Source: Kribbella sindirgiensis (GTDB taxonomy: Bacteria > Actinomycetota > Actinomycetes > Propionibacteriales > Kribbellaceae). Taken from it: a stretch of DNA of 64,000 nucleotides. Made by a program: the position numbers and the translations under genes. Positions 25,135 through 34,833 of this stretch are shown here, piece after piece (within the stretch, counting starts at the first letter, position 1; each line of letters opens with the position of its first letter). The notes below the pieces were generated by a model that had not been told where the DNA came from, searched no databases, and saw only the letters and a program-made list of their open reading frames with translations. Where the stretch lies: assembly GCF_004331435.1 (NCBI RefSeq), contig NZ_SJKA01000006.1, positions 1-64,000 of the forward strand, given 5' to 3'.

Positions 25135-25872
25135 TCACTCAGTTGTACGGCGTTCGAGGAGGTAGTCCTCGACGGTGAAAAGGTGGGCGGCCATCCGGGT
25201 CCGGGCCCGGTCGGGGTCGCCGGTGGTGAGCGCGGCGAGAATCGACAGGTGCTCTCGATGGGCGGTCTCGTCGGCTCCGGGCTGGGCGATCGAGCGGCGC
25301 AGCCGATCCCGCATGGTGCGACCGCCGAGTGCGTCGATGAGTGCGGACAGCACGGGGTTTCTGGCCGCCTCGGCGATGATGCGGTGGAACGCGATGTCGT
25401 TCTCGATCACGGTCTCGTGGTTGGGCTCGGCCAGCGTCAGCTCGGTCTCGTTGCGCTGCAGGAGTTGGGTCGCCGCGGCCAGTGCGTCGACGTCGATCTG
25501 CCGTGCGGCCAAGGCGGCGGCCTCGGTCTCGAGCATCCGCCGTACCGCGTGCAGATGGTGCGTCCCGCTCGCGTGCTGCAGGTCGACCACGAAACCCATC
25601 GGTGCGAGCAGCATCGACGAATCCAGTGCCGTGACGTACGTCCCGTCGCCTTGCCGAGTCTCCAGCACCCCCATGATCGAGAGCGCGCGGACGCCTTCGC
25701 GCAAAGCGTTCCGGGAGACGCCGAGCGAGGTCGCGAGCTCCTTCTCGATCGGCAGCCGGCCGCCGGGCCGGAGCCGGCCGTCGATGATCATCTGCCGGAT
25801 GCTCTGCACCACGACGTCGGTCTGCGAGGCTCCAGGGGATCGCCCGGGTACGGCGGGTTTGACGGTGCTCAT
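25135..25872 (-). CDS. GntR-family regulator, FadR subgroup
   Basis: 245-residue regulator. The winged helix is seen as 'IRQMIIDGRLRPGGRLPIEK' and 'LGVSRNALREGVRALSIMGV', followed by a helical FCD ligand domain containing 'ENDIAFHRIIAEAARNPVLS' with metal-ligand Asp/His. FCD regulators usually sense sugar acids. It sits between L-fuconate dehydratase (4-base ATGA overlap) and GH36, so L-fuconate or a later intermediate is a reasonable inducer. A candidate target is the divergent promoter region 27186-27320. Confidence 0.9.
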   Translation of the reverse strand: MSTVKPAVPGRSPGASQTDVVVQSIRQMIIDGRLRPGGRLPIEKELATSLGVSRNALREGVRALSIMGVLETRQGDGTYVTALDSSMLLAPMGFVVDLQHASGTHHLHAVRRMLETEAAALAARQIDVDALAAATQLLQRNETELTLAEPNHETVIENDIAFHRIIAEAARNPVLSALIDALGGRTMRDRLRRSIAQPGADETAHREHLSILAALTTGDPDRARTRMAAHLFTVEDYLLERRTTE

Positions 25873-27185
25873 GTCGACGCGCCGGCAGCACGTGCCGTCC
25901 AGTAGCTGCCGTCCGGAAAGCTGTAGGTGTCGAGCGACTGCCTGTACATCTCGGCACTGTAACCGGGCGCCCCCGGCAGGACGTACGCGCCGTTCCGCAT
26001 CACACAGGGTTCGACGAAGTGCTCGTGCAGGTGGTCGACGTACTCCGTGACCCGTCCGTCCAGTGAGCCGGAGACCGCGACGTAGTCGAAGATCGCGAGG
26101 TGCTGGACGAGCTCGCACAGCCCGACGCCGCCGGCATGCGGGCAGACCGGTACGTCGAACCACGCGGCGAGCAGGTACACCGCGAGGATCTCGTTGACAC
26201 TGCCGAGGCGCGCGGCGTCGAGCTGGCAGTAGTCGATCGCGCCGGCCTGGAACATCTGCTTGAACAGCACCCGGTTCATGCCGTGCTCACCGGTCGCGAC
26301 GCCGATCGGCGCGACCGCCTTGCGGATCGCGGCATGACCGAGGACGTCGTCGGGGCTGGTCGGCTCCTCGATCCACAGCGGATCGAAGGCGGCCAGCGCC
26401 TTCACCCACTCGATCGCCTCCGGCACGTCCCACACCTGGTTCGCGTCGATCATCAGGTGGACGTCCGGTCCCAGCACCTCGCGGGCGATCCGGCAGCGGC
26501 GGATGTCGTCGTCGAGACTGGCGCCGACCTTCAGCTTCACGTAGTTGTAGCCGGCGGCAACGGCTTCCTCACAGAGCCTGCGCAGCTTGGCGTCGGAGTA
26601 CCCCAGCCAGCCGGCCGACGTGGTGTAGCAGGGATAGCCGCTGACCTCGAGTTCCGCGATCCGTTGCCGACGGCCACTTTCACGGGAAGCCAGCAGGGTG
26701 ATCGCCTGCTCGCGGGTCAGCGCGTCGGTCAGGTACCGCAGGTCCGCGGCGTCGACCAGTTGCTCCGGTGACATCTCGGACAGCAACCGCCACAGCGGAA
26801 CGCCGGCCCGACGGGCGGCGAGATCCCAGACGGCGTTCATCACCGCGGCGAGCGCGAGATGGACGACGCCCTTGTCCGGGCCGAGCCACCGCAGCTGGGT
26901 GTCCGACTGCAGCTCGCGGTACACCGCGCCGAGGTCGTCGCAGAGTTCACCGACGTCCCGCCCGATCAGCGGCTCGGCGCGTTGCAGCGCCGCCGCGACG
27001 CACAGGTCGGTGCCGCGCCCGATGGTGAACGTGAATCCGTGCCCGGCCAGGCCGTCGGCGTCGGTGTGCAGAACGACGTACGCCGCCGAGTGGTCGCCGT
27101 CCTTGTTCATCGCGTCGGACCCGTCCTGGGTCAGCGAGGTCGGGAAGCGGACATCGACGGCCTCGACCGAGGTGATACGGGGCAT
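25869..27185 (-). CDS. L-fuconate dehydratase (enolase superfamily)
   Basis: Mg2+-dependent dehydration of L-fuconate to 2-keto-3-deoxy-L-fuconate in the non-phosphorylative fucose pathway. The 438-residue sequence carries family-specific strings: 'FPTSLTQDGSDAMN', 'GHGFTFTIGRGTD', 'YTTSAGWLGYSD', the KxK motif in 'YVKLKVGAS', the metal ligands in 'HLMIDANQVWD', 'WIEEPTSPDD' and 'GVATGEHG', and the general-base His in 'VCPHAGGVGLCE'. ATG 27185 starts at the conserved N-terminus 'MPRITSVEAVDVRFP'. It is divergent from the GH95 fucosidase gene, and the two share the 135-bp intergenic region. Confidence 0.93.
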   Translation of the reverse strand: MPRITSVEAVDVRFPTSLTQDGSDAMNKDGDHSAAYVVLHTDADGLAGHGFTFTIGRGTDLCVAAALQRAEPLIGRDVGELCDDLGAVYRELQSDTQLRWLGPDKGVVHLALAAVMNAVWDLAARRAGVPLWRLLSEMSPEQLVDAADLRYLTDALTREQAITLLASRESGRRQRIAELEVSGYPCYTTSAGWLGYSDAKLRRLCEEAVAAGYNYVKLKVGASLDDDIRRCRIAREVLGPDVHLMIDANQVWDVPEAIEWVKALAAFDPLWIEEPTSPDDVLGHAAIRKAVAPIGVATGEHGMNRVLFKQMFQAGAIDYCQLDAARLGSVNEILAVYLLAAWFDVPVCPHAGGVGLCELVQHLAIFDYVAVSGSLDGRVTEYVDHLHEHFVEPCVMRNGAYVLPGAPGYSAEMYRQSLDTYSFPDGSYWTARAAGAST

Positions 27186-27320
27186 GGCGGCCTCATCCTG
27201 TGAATAGATGGGATCTTTTTTGCACTGCAATGCCGTTCAGTATGGACCACTCCGCCCACGAGCGCTACGATCCCGGAAATTCATGGGATTAATCCTCGTC
27301 GTCACGACGGAGGGCTGAAG
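27186..27320. promoter_or_regulatory. divergent control region of the fucoside locus
   Basis: 135 bp between the fuconate dehydratase and GH95 start codons. The heptamer ATGGGAT occurs twice in the same orientation (27208-27214 and 27283-27289), each with AT-rich sequence around it. The second copy runs into a perfect palindrome GGATTAATCC (27286-27295). One copy lies close to each start codon, as expected if the local GntR regulator controls both directions. Assignment to GntR is inference. Confidence 0.45.
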
Positions 27321-29684
27321 ATGAGCGACCTGGTGAGCGCTGATCCGGCCGGCGGGCAGCGGCTGGTGTACGACCGTCCGGCGGTGAGCTGGCTCGAGGC
27401 GTTGCCGCTCGGCAACGGCCGGATCGGCGCGATGTGCTTCGGCGGTACCGGAACCGATCGGATCGGGCTGAACGACGAGACGCTCTGGTCGGGTGGTCCG
27501 GAGACCGCGCGCCTGCTGTCGACGCCGCTCGGTGCGACCGGAGCCGATGCCGTTCAAGACGTCCGGGAGGCCCTGTGGGCGGGTGAGGTCCGGCGCGCTC
27601 ACGAACTGGCATGTGGTTTTCACTCCGGCTACTCACAGGCGTACCTCCCGCTCGGTGACCTCCTGCTCGACCTGACGCGCGACGGCAGCACACCGGCGGC
27701 CGGCGATGTGACGCAGTACCGCAGGATGCTCGACCTGGACGCGGCGGTCGCCACGGCGGAGTACAACGTCGGCGGTGTCGCCGTACGCCAGAACGTCTTT
27801 GTCAGCGCGCCTGCCGGCGTGCTGGTCGTGCGGCTGACGGTCTCCGAACCTGTGCTGGAGCTCACCGGCCGATTGACGTCGAAGCTACGGTCGCGGCCGC
27901 ACGGCGGCCTCGGTCTGTTGCTGCAGGCTCCCGCCGATGTCGCCCCACCGCACCGCGACGTACCCGAGCCGGTGCGGTACTCCGAAGGCGCGGATCGCGG
28001 AATGGCGGCCGCGATCGCGGTGCGGGCCACGAGCGACGGTGAAATCAGCACCACCGACGCCGCCGTCACCGCCCGCGACTTCACCGAGCTCACTCTGTTC
28101 CTCGCGACGGGCACGGGGTACGACGGGCCGTCGAAGGCACCCGTACGCACGGCCGAGGAATGCTGGACGATCGCGGACCGGACGGCACGCGCTGCTTCGG
28201 AACGCCCGTACGCCGACCTGCTGGCCGAGCATCAGCACGACCATCGCCGTCTGTTCCGGCGGTCCTCGCTCGAGCTGCCCCGGACCGATGCCGCCGAACT
28301 GCCGACCGACGAGCGGGTAGCGCGATCGAGTGAGTCCGACGATCCGGCGCTGGCCGCGCTGCTGTTCAACTACGGCCGCTACCTGATGATCGCGAGCTCC
28401 CGCCCCGGTGGACTGCCGACGAATCTGCAGGGGATCTGGAACGAGATCCTGCGCCCGCCGTGGAGTTCGAACTTCACCGTGAACATCAACACCGAGATGA
28501 ACTACTGGCCGGCGGAGACGACCGGGCTGCCGGAATGTCACCTGCCCCTGCTCAGGTTTATCGATCATCTTGCCGAGGCCGGGCGCCGCACCGCCCAGGA
28601 ACGCTACGGCTGCGCCGGCTGGACCGCGCACCACAACACCGACGCCTGGTGCTGGACGAATCCGGTGGAAGGGGATCCGCGCTGGTCGAACTGGCCGATG
28701 GCCGGCGCCTGGCTGGTCCGGCACCTGTGGGACCACTACGAGTTCACCGGCGATCTCGCGTTCCTCGGTGAGTCCTGGCCCGCGCTGAGAGGTGCCGCGG
28801 AGTTCTGTCTCGACTGGCTGACCGAGCTACCGGACGGCAGCCTCGGTACGGCGCCCTCGACCTCGCCGGAGAACGACTATCTCGCGGCCGACGGGCAGCC
28901 CGCCTCGGTGACCGTGTCGTCGACGATGGACCTCGCGCTGATCTCCGACCTGTTCCGCCGGGTCGAGGACGCCGCGGAGTTGCTGGATGTGGTGGATCCG
29001 CTGCTCGCCGACCTGTCCACCGCACGAAAACGGCTGCCCGATCCATCGATCGGCGCCGAAGGGCAGCTGCAGGAGTGGGCCGCCGACCTGCCCGAAGAGG
29101 ACCCGCACCACCGGCACATGTCGCATCTCGTCGGCCTGTACCCGGGCGAGGCGATCACTCCGGACGGAACGCCGGAACTCGCCGCGGCGGCGCAGCGAAC
29201 CCTCGATCTGCGTGGCGACGAGGCGACGGGATGGTCGCTCGCCTGGAAGATCTGTCTCCGCGCGCGGCTTCGCGACGCCGCCGCCGCGCACCGTCTGGTC
29301 CAGGCGTTCCTGCGCCCCGCCGACGACTCGGCGACCGGTCGGCCGGGCAGCGGCGCGGGCGTCTACCCGAACCTGTTCTGCGCGCATCCGCCGTTCCAGA
29401 TCGACGGCAACTTCGGCGCGACCGCCGGCATCGCCGAGCTGCTGCTGCAGAGCCACACCGGCGAGATCGAGCTGTTGCCCGCGCTGCCGCAGGCGTGGCG
29501 CAGCGGCCGGGTCACCGGCCTCCGGGCGCGCGGCGGCGTGGTCGTCGACATCGCGTGGACACCCCACGGGACCGAAGCAGTCCTGACCGCCGACCGGGAC
29601 CAGGAACGCACGGTCCGGCTCGGCAACGACCAGGTGCGGATCCGGCTGACCGCCGGCATCGGTCACCGCGTGCACACGGCATGA
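27321..29684 (+). CDS. alpha-L-fucosidase, GH95
   Basis: 787-residue inverting 1,2-alpha-L-fucosidase/L-galactosidase family enzyme. The N-terminus '[19 protein letters not shown]' and '[11 protein letters not shown]' are GH95 hallmarks. Catalytic residues known from Bifidobacterium AfcA have clear counterparts: Asn388 and Asn390 in '[11 protein letters not shown]', Glu517 in 'STSPENDY' and Asp695 in '[11 protein letters not shown]'. There is no signal peptide, so imported fucosyl-oligosaccharides are the likely substrate. It leads the unit that includes the Lpl-type ABC importer and GH29. Confidence 0.94.
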   Translation: MSDLVSADPAGGQRLVYDRPAVSWLEALPLGNGRIGAMCFGGTGTDRIGLNDETLWSGGPETARLLSTPLGATGADAVQDVREALWAGEVRRAHELACGFHSGYSQAYLPLGDLLLDLTRDGSTPAAGDVTQYRRMLDLDAAVATAEYNVGGVAVRQNVFVSAPAGVLVVRLTVSEPVLELTGRLTSKLRSRPHGGLGLLLQAPADVAPPHRDVPEPVRYSEGADRGMAAAIAVRATSDGEISTTDAAVTARDFTELTLFLATGTGYDGPSKAPVRTAEECWTIADRTARAASERPYADLLAEHQHDHRRLFRRSSLELPRTDAAELPTDERVARSSESDDPALAALLFNYGRYLMIASSRPGGLPTNLQGIWNEILRPPWSSNFTVNINTEMNYWPAETTGLPECHLPLLRFIDHLAEAGRRTAQERYGCAGWTAHHNTDAWCWTNPVEGDPRWSNWPMAGAWLVRHLWDHYEFTGDLAFLGESWPALRGAAEFCLDWLTELPDGSLGTAPSTSPENDYLAADGQPASVTVSSTMDLALISDLFRRVEDAAELLDVVDPLLADLSTARKRLPDPSIGAEGQLQEWAADLPEEDPHHRHMSHLVGLYPGEAITPDGTPELAAAAQRTLDLRGDEATGWSLAWKICLRARLRDAAAAHRLVQAFLRPADDSATGRPGSGAGVYPNLFCAHPPFQIDGNFGATAGIAELLLQSHTGEIELLPALPQAWRSGRVTGLRARGGVVVDIAWTPHGTEAVLTADRDQERTVRLGNDQVRIRLTAGIGHRVHTA

Positions 29685-29709
29685 CCACGGGCACGGACGA
29701 GGAGGTTCG

Positions 29710-30699
29710 ATGGCAACTCTGACGACAGTCCGGCCGCCGGCCGGCGAGACTCCGGGCCGCCGGCCTCGCCGGCGACGGGAACGTCCCGGGATCAAGGGCT
29801 TCCGGCGCAGCCTGGCGCGGCACTGGACGCTGTACCTGCTGATGGTCGTGCCGCTGATCTGGTTCGTGGTCTTCAAGTACATCCCGATGTCGAACGCCGT
29901 GCTCGCGTTCAAGGACTACAACGTGATCAAGGGCATCTGGGGGAGCCCCTGGGTCGGCTGGCTGAACTTCGACCTGTTCTTCCACAACCCGGTGTTCTGG
30001 ACCCTGGTGAAGAACACCTTCGTGCTGTCGCTCTACACCGTCGCGGCGAGTTTCCCGCTCGCGATCGTGCTCGCCCTGGCGCTGAACGAGATCCGCACCG
30101 GTCTGTTCAAGAAGACCGTGCAGCTGGTCACGTACGCGCCGTACTTCATCTCGACGGTCGTGGTGGTGTCGATGACCATCCTGGTCCTGTCGCCCCGGCT
30201 CGGGATCGTCAACGAAGGACTGGGCTTCTTCGGGGTGCCGGCCGTCGACTTCCTCGGCAACCCTGACTACTTCCGGCACATCTACGTGTGGTCGGACGTC
30301 TGGCAGACCACCGGGTACTCCGCGGTGATCTACCTGGCCGCGCTGGCCGGGATCGACCCGGCACTGCACGAGGCCGCCCGGGTCGACGGGGCCAGCCGGT
30401 TGCGGCGGATTCTGCACGTCGATCTGCCGGGCATCATGCCGACCGCGGTGATCATCCTGGTACTTGCTGTCGGCAACATCATGGCGATCGGCTTCGAGAA
30501 GGCGTTCCTGCTGCAGAACCCGCTCAACCTGAGCGAGTCGGAGATCATCGCGACGTACGTCTACAAGACCGGTCTGCTGAACGCGGACTTCAGCATGGCG
30601 ACCGCGGTGGGGCTGTTCAACTCGGTGATCAACCTGGCCCTGCTGCTGATCGTGAACGTCATCGCCAAGCGGATCACCGGGAACGGACTGTGGTCATGA
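29710..30699 (+). CDS. ABC oligosaccharide transporter permease, LplB-type
   Basis: 329-residue permease of the LplB/YteP group, longer at the N-terminus than MalF-type proteins. Features are 'LLMVVPLIWFVVFKYIPMSN' in the first membrane segment and the EAA loop 'LHEAARVDGASRLRRILHV'. This subclass usually imports complex oligosaccharides together with a large binding protein. It begins 25 bases after GH95 with a GAGGAGG ribosome site and overlaps the next permease gene by four bases. Confidence 0.92.
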   Translation: MATLTTVRPPAGETPGRRPRRRRERPGIKGFRRSLARHWTLYLLMVVPLIWFVVFKYIPMSNAVLAFKDYNVIKGIWGSPWVGWLNFDLFFHNPVFWTLVKNTFVLSLYTVAASFPLAIVLALALNEIRTGLFKKTVQLVTYAPYFISTVVVVSMTILVLSPRLGIVNEGLGFFGVPAVDFLGNPDYFRHIYVWSDVWQTTGYSAVIYLAALAGIDPALHEAARVDGASRLRRILHVDLPGIMPTAVIILVLAVGNIMAIGFEKAFLLQNPLNLSESEIIATYVYKTGLLNADFSMATAVGLFNSVINLALLLIVNVIAKRITGNGLWS

Positions 30700-31646
30700 C
30701 GACTCTCACCGAAGAGCGGACGACGACCGGCAAGAAGCTCGAGCGCCGGGCGGCCAGGGCGCGCCGGATCCGCGAACCGCGCACCGACCGGATCTTCCTG
30801 TTCTGCATCTACCTGCTGCTCGTGGTCTTCCTCGTGGTCGTACTCGCCCCGCTGCTGTACATCGTGGCGAGTTCGTTCAGCAGCCCGGAGGCGGTGTCGG
30901 CCGGACGGGTGCGGTTCTGGCCCGTGGACGTCTCGCTGCGCGGCTACCAGGCGGTGTTCGCGAACCCGCAGATCATCCAGGGCTACCTGAACTCACTGTT
31001 CTACACCGTCGTCGGCACGATCGTCAGCGTCACGATGACGATCGCGATCGCCTACCCGTTGTCGCGCCGTACGCTCGTCGGCCGGAACGTCGTGATGACG
31101 CTGATCCTGTTCACGATGCTGTTCACCGGCGGACTCGTCCCGACGTACCTCGTGGTCCAGTCGGCCGGCCTGCTCGACACCCGCTGGGCCCTGATCATCC
31201 CGCAGGCGATCGGTGTCTGGCAGGTGATCATCGCCCGGACCTACTTCCGGACCGCGATCCCGGACGAACTGGTCGAGGCCTCGCAGCTGGACGGCTGCGG
31301 TGACCTGCGGTTCCTCTGGGCGGTGGTGATCCCGTTGGCCAAGCCGATGATCGCGGTGGTCGCGCTGATGTACGCGATCATGCAGTGGAACTCGTACTTC
31401 GACGCCTTGATCTACCTCAAGAACCCGGATCTGTTCCCGCTGCAGATCGTGCTGCGCAACATCTTGATCCTGAACACGACCGGCGGCGGCGCGGTCGACG
31501 CGTCCGTCGTCATCCAGCGCCAGCAACTGGCAGACCTGCTCAAGTACTCGCTGATCGTCGTCGCGAGCGTGCCGGTGCTGCTCATCTATCCGTTCGTCGC
31601 CCGCTACTTCACCAAGGGAATCCTGATCGGCGCCGTCAAGGGCTGA
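30696..31646 (+). CDS. ABC oligosaccharide transporter permease, LplC/YtcP-type
   Basis: 316-residue partner permease. The start is the ATG within ATGA at the end of the previous gene. It shows 'LVEASQLDGCGDLRFLWAVV' as EAA loop and the LplC-specific insertion 'QIVLRNILILNTTGGGAVD' before the last membrane segments, ending 'YFTKGILIGAVKG'. The pair forms the fucoside importer channel; the ATPase is presumably shared and encoded elsewhere. Confidence 0.92.
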   Translation: MTTLTEERTTTGKKLERRAARARRIREPRTDRIFLFCIYLLLVVFLVVVLAPLLYIVASSFSSPEAVSAGRVRFWPVDVSLRGYQAVFANPQIIQGYLNSLFYTVVGTIVSVTMTIAIAYPLSRRTLVGRNVVMTLILFTMLFTGGLVPTYLVVQSAGLLDTRWALIIPQAIGVWQVIIARTYFRTAIPDELVEASQLDGCGDLRFLWAVVIPLAKPMIAVVALMYAIMQWNSYFDALIYLKNPDLFPLQIVLRNILILNTTGGGAVDASVVIQRQQLADLLKYSLIVVASVPVLLIYPFVARYFTKGILIGAVKG

Positions 31647-31690
31647 TCCCCGGTACCACTCCGACCTGTCCCGACCCCTGTGAGGAAATC

Positions 31691-33385
31691 ATGTCTGTCA
31701 AGCTCAATCGGCGCAGGCGTGCCGCGATCGCCGGCATCAGCCTCCTTGCCCTCGCCCTCGCGGCCTGTTCCGGGGGCAGCTCGAACGATGACGAAAGCAA
31801 CAAACCACTGCCGACGATCACCGGTAACCCGGACGTCACGCTGAACGTCTTCTCGCAGCAGGCGGCGGACTCGAACCTCGCCACGGCCGACTTCACCAAG
31901 CTGATCAAGCAGAAGTTCAACCTCACCATCAAGTGGCAGACGACGACGTTCGACGGCGGCCCGGCGAAGGAGAAGCGGCAGATCTCGCTGGCCAGCGGCG
32001 ACTACCCTGATCTGTACCTGCTGATCCCGTGGGTCGACCAGTTCACCACGGCGGAGTTGCTCAAGCTCGGCAAGCAGGGCGTCGTAGTACCGCTGAACCA
32101 GCTGATCGACCAGTACGCGCCGAACATCAAGAAGGCGCTGGACTCCACGCCGGAGTGGAAGGCGATGGCGACCGCGCCGGACGGCAAGATCTACGGGATG
32201 CCGCAGTGGGTCGACTGCTTCCACTGTTCGTACCCGGACAAGCTGTGGATGAACTCGGCGTGGCTGAAGAAGCTCGGCCTCGAGCAGCCGAAGACCACCG
32301 AGGACCTGCGGAAGGTGCTCCAGGCGTTCAAGACCCAGGACCCGAACGGCAACGGCAAGGCCGACGAGATCCCGCTCAGCGCGAACGTCCGCGACAACCT
32401 GATCCCGTACCTGATGAACGCCTTCATCTACGATCCGCAAGGACAGAACAACAGCGGCGGCAACAACACCACGCTGGTGCTCAACAACGGCAAGGTCGAC
32501 GTCCAGGCGAACAAGGACGGCTGGCGCGAGGGCCTGCGGTACATCAACTCGCTGTACAAGGAAGGCCTGATCGACAAAGGCGCCTTCACGCAGAACCCGG
32601 ACGCGATGCAGCAGCAGGGCAACCACGGCGGCTCGGTCATCCTCGGCGCGGGCACCGTCATGCACTCGGGCATCTTCGTCACCATCGGTTCGGCGGACGG
32701 GCGGGACAAGCAGTACGACGCGGTGCCGCCGCTGACCGGTCCGAGTGGCGCGAACTACGCCAGCTACGTCTTCCCGAGCATTCCCGGCGCCACGTTCGTG
32801 CTGACGTCGAAGGCCACACCGGAGAAGCAGATCCAGGCGATCAAGATGCTCGACTACATCTTCACCGATGAGGGACAGAACAATGGACAGTTCGGCACGG
32901 AGGGCAAGGCCTGGACCAAGCCCGGTCCCGGCGATGTGGCGCTCGACAAGTCGCTGAAGCCGAGCTTCAAGCAGATCCCGCTCAAGCCGGGTTCCAAGCC
33001 GCGGAACTCCGGGTGGGGCCCGCTCGCGCAGTACAACAACACCGCGAAGTACCGCAACTCCGAGGTCATCGACACCGACACCTCCTCGCAGGCGGGGTAC
33101 GAACGCAAGCTGTTCGACGCCACCAAGCTGTACGCCGGCCACGAGGACAAGGCGCAGATCTACCCGTTCTGGCGGGTGTGGATCGACCCGACGCTGAGCA
33201 GCGAGGTCGCGACACTGCAGACCAACCTCGAGAACTACATCCAGCAGAACACGCTCCAGTTCGTCACCGGTTCGAAGAACATCGACTCCGACTGGGACGC
33301 GTACGTCAAGGGCCTCGACAGCCTCGGCCTCAAGCGCTACCTGGAGATCCAGCAGACCGCGTACGACAAGGTACCCAACAAGTAG
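31691..33385 (+). CDS. ABC oligosaccharide transporter, LplA-type solute-binding lipoprotein
   Basis: 564-residue lipoprotein, large for a binding protein but normal for the LplA class. The signal peptide ends 'LALALAAC' with Cys at about residue 26. Family features include 'YPDLYLLIPWVDQF', 'WMNSAWLKKLGLEQPKTTED' and 'DPNGNGKADEIPLSANV', the DPNGNGxxDEIP calcium-loop-like motif of this class. It follows the two Lpl permeases by 44 bases and precedes GH29, so fucosylated oligosaccharides are the expected cargo. Confidence 0.92.
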   Translation: MSVKLNRRRRAAIAGISLLALALAACSGGSSNDDESNKPLPTITGNPDVTLNVFSQQAADSNLATADFTKLIKQKFNLTIKWQTTTFDGGPAKEKRQISLASGDYPDLYLLIPWVDQFTTAELLKLGKQGVVVPLNQLIDQYAPNIKKALDSTPEWKAMATAPDGKIYGMPQWVDCFHCSYPDKLWMNSAWLKKLGLEQPKTTEDLRKVLQAFKTQDPNGNGKADEIPLSANVRDNLIPYLMNAFIYDPQGQNNSGGNNTTLVLNNGKVDVQANKDGWREGLRYINSLYKEGLIDKGAFTQNPDAMQQQGNHGGSVILGAGTVMHSGIFVTIGSADGRDKQYDAVPPLTGPSGANYASYVFPSIPGATFVLTSKATPEKQIQAIKMLDYIFTDEGQNNGQFGTEGKAWTKPGPGDVALDKSLKPSFKQIPLKPGSKPRNSGWGPLAQYNNTAKYRNSEVIDTDTSSQAGYERKLFDATKLYAGHEDKAQIYPFWRVWIDPTLSSEVATLQTNLENYIQQNTLQFVTGSKNIDSDWDAYVKGLDSLGLKRYLEIQQTAYDKVPNK

Positions 33386-33397
33386 ATGGAGCGACCA

Positions 33398-34831
33398 ATG
33401 CCGTTCGAACCAACCTTCGAATCCCTGACCACGTTCGAATGCCCTGACTGGTTCCGGGACGCGAAGCTCGGTATCTGGTCGCACTGGGGTCCGCAATCGG
33501 TGCCGCGGTACGGCGACTGGTACGCGCGCAACATGTACCGGGAGGGCAGCGACCAGTACCGCTATCACCTGCGGACCTACGGTCACCCGTCCGAGGTCGG
33601 CTGGAAGGACGTCGTACCGCTGTGGAAGGCCGAGAAGTTCGACCCGCACGGCCTGATGGACCGCTTCGCGGCGGCCGGTGCCCGCTACTTCGTCGCGCAG
33701 GCCGTGCACCACGACAACTTCTTCAACTACGACTCGAGTGTGAACCCCTGGAACTCGGTGAAGGTCGGTCCCGGCAAGGACATCGTCGGCCTCTGGAAGG
33801 CCGCCGCCGACGAGCGCGGTCTGCCGTTCGGCCTCACCGAGCACCTCGGCGCGACGCTCGGCTGGCTGGCGGTCACGAAAGGCAGCGACAAGCACGGTCC
33901 GTTCGCAGGTAGACCGTACGACGGAACGGATCCGCGGTACCGCGACTTCTACCTCGACAACGCCCAGTACCTGCCGGCCGAGGACGTCGTCGTCCAGGAC
34001 CCGTGGTACCTCAACGATCCCGGGTGGCACGCGCACTGGCTCGAGTCCGTCACGGAGATGATCGACCGGTACCAGCCGGATCTGCTCTACTCCGACGGTC
34101 CGTTGCCCTTCGGCGAGGCGACGTACGCGCCGGGGCTGCAGGCTGTCAGCCAGCTGTACAACACCAGCGCGCGGATCCACGGGACGAACCGGGCCGTGTA
34201 CCAGCAGAAGGATCGGAGTCCCGAGGTGAGCGCGGTCGGGGTGATGGACATCGAGCGCAGCCAGACGCCCGGGATCCATCCGACGCCGTGGCAGACCGAC
34301 ACATCGGTCGGCGACTGGTTCTACAACGTTCGCGACGTCTACAAGACCGCCGGCCACGTCGTCGAGATGCTCGTCGACATCGTGTCCAAGAACGGCAATC
34401 TCCTGCTCAACGTGCCGCAGCTGCCGGACGGCACCATCGACGCCGAATGCACGCACATCCTGGATGAGCTAGGTGCCTGGACGTCGGTGTGCGGCGAAGG
34501 CATCTACGGCACGCGGCCCTTCCGGGTGTTCGGCGAGGGACCGTCGAGTGTGCTGATCAAGGGCTTCACCGAGGACCGGGTGCGGTGGACGAGTTCCGAC
34601 TTCCGCTTCACCCGTCGCGACCACACCGTCTACGCCTTCCAGCTCGCCTGGCCCGCCGACGGCCGTGCCGTGATCCGCAGCTTCGTGGACGAATCAGTGA
34701 CGGGAGTGCGACTTCTCGGTCATGGTCCGGTCGCCTTCGAGCAGGCCGAAGGCGTCCTGGTCGTCCGTCTGCCGGAGACCGCTCCGGTCGCGGTCGCGAA
34801 CTGTCTGGCAGTCGAGGTGTCGCCGAAATAG
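33398..34831 (+). CDS. alpha-L-fucosidase, GH29
   Basis: 477-residue retaining fucosidase. The N-terminus 'WFRDAKLGIWSHWGPQSVP' is the family signature, followed by 'GARYFVAQAVHHDNF' and the nucleophile Asp233 in 'DLLYSDGPLPFG'. No signal peptide, so it acts inside the cell. An ATG at 33386, directly after the upstream stop, is an alternative start adding four residues. Having both GH95 (1,2-linked) and GH29 (broader linkages) in one unit suggests a substrate with more than one fucosyl linkage. It ends two bases from the convergent VOC gene. Confidence 0.93.
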   Translation: MPFEPTFESLTTFECPDWFRDAKLGIWSHWGPQSVPRYGDWYARNMYREGSDQYRYHLRTYGHPSEVGWKDVVPLWKAEKFDPHGLMDRFAAAGARYFVAQAVHHDNFFNYDSSVNPWNSVKVGPGKDIVGLWKAAADERGLPFGLTEHLGATLGWLAVTKGSDKHGPFAGRPYDGTDPRYRDFYLDNAQYLPAEDVVVQDPWYLNDPGWHAHWLESVTEMIDRYQPDLLYSDGPLPFGEATYAPGLQAVSQLYNTSARIHGTNRAVYQQKDRSPEVSAVGVMDIERSQTPGIHPTPWQTDTSVGDWFYNVRDVYKTAGHVVEMLVDIVSKNGNLLLNVPQLPDGTIDAECTHILDELGAWTSVCGEGIYGTRPFRVFGEGPSSVLIKGFTEDRVRWTSSDFRFTRRDHTVYAFQLAWPADGRAVIRSFVDESVTGVRLLGHGPVAFEQAEGVLVVRLPETAPVAVANCLAVEVSPK

Positions 34832-34833
34832 CG

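Noticed and set aside
31604..34456. Very long open frame on the minus strand opposite the LplA-type and GH29 genes
   Set aside because: Arg/Val/Leu-rich composition typical of antisense frames in GC-rich DNA; the plus strand codes for two unmistakable proteins.
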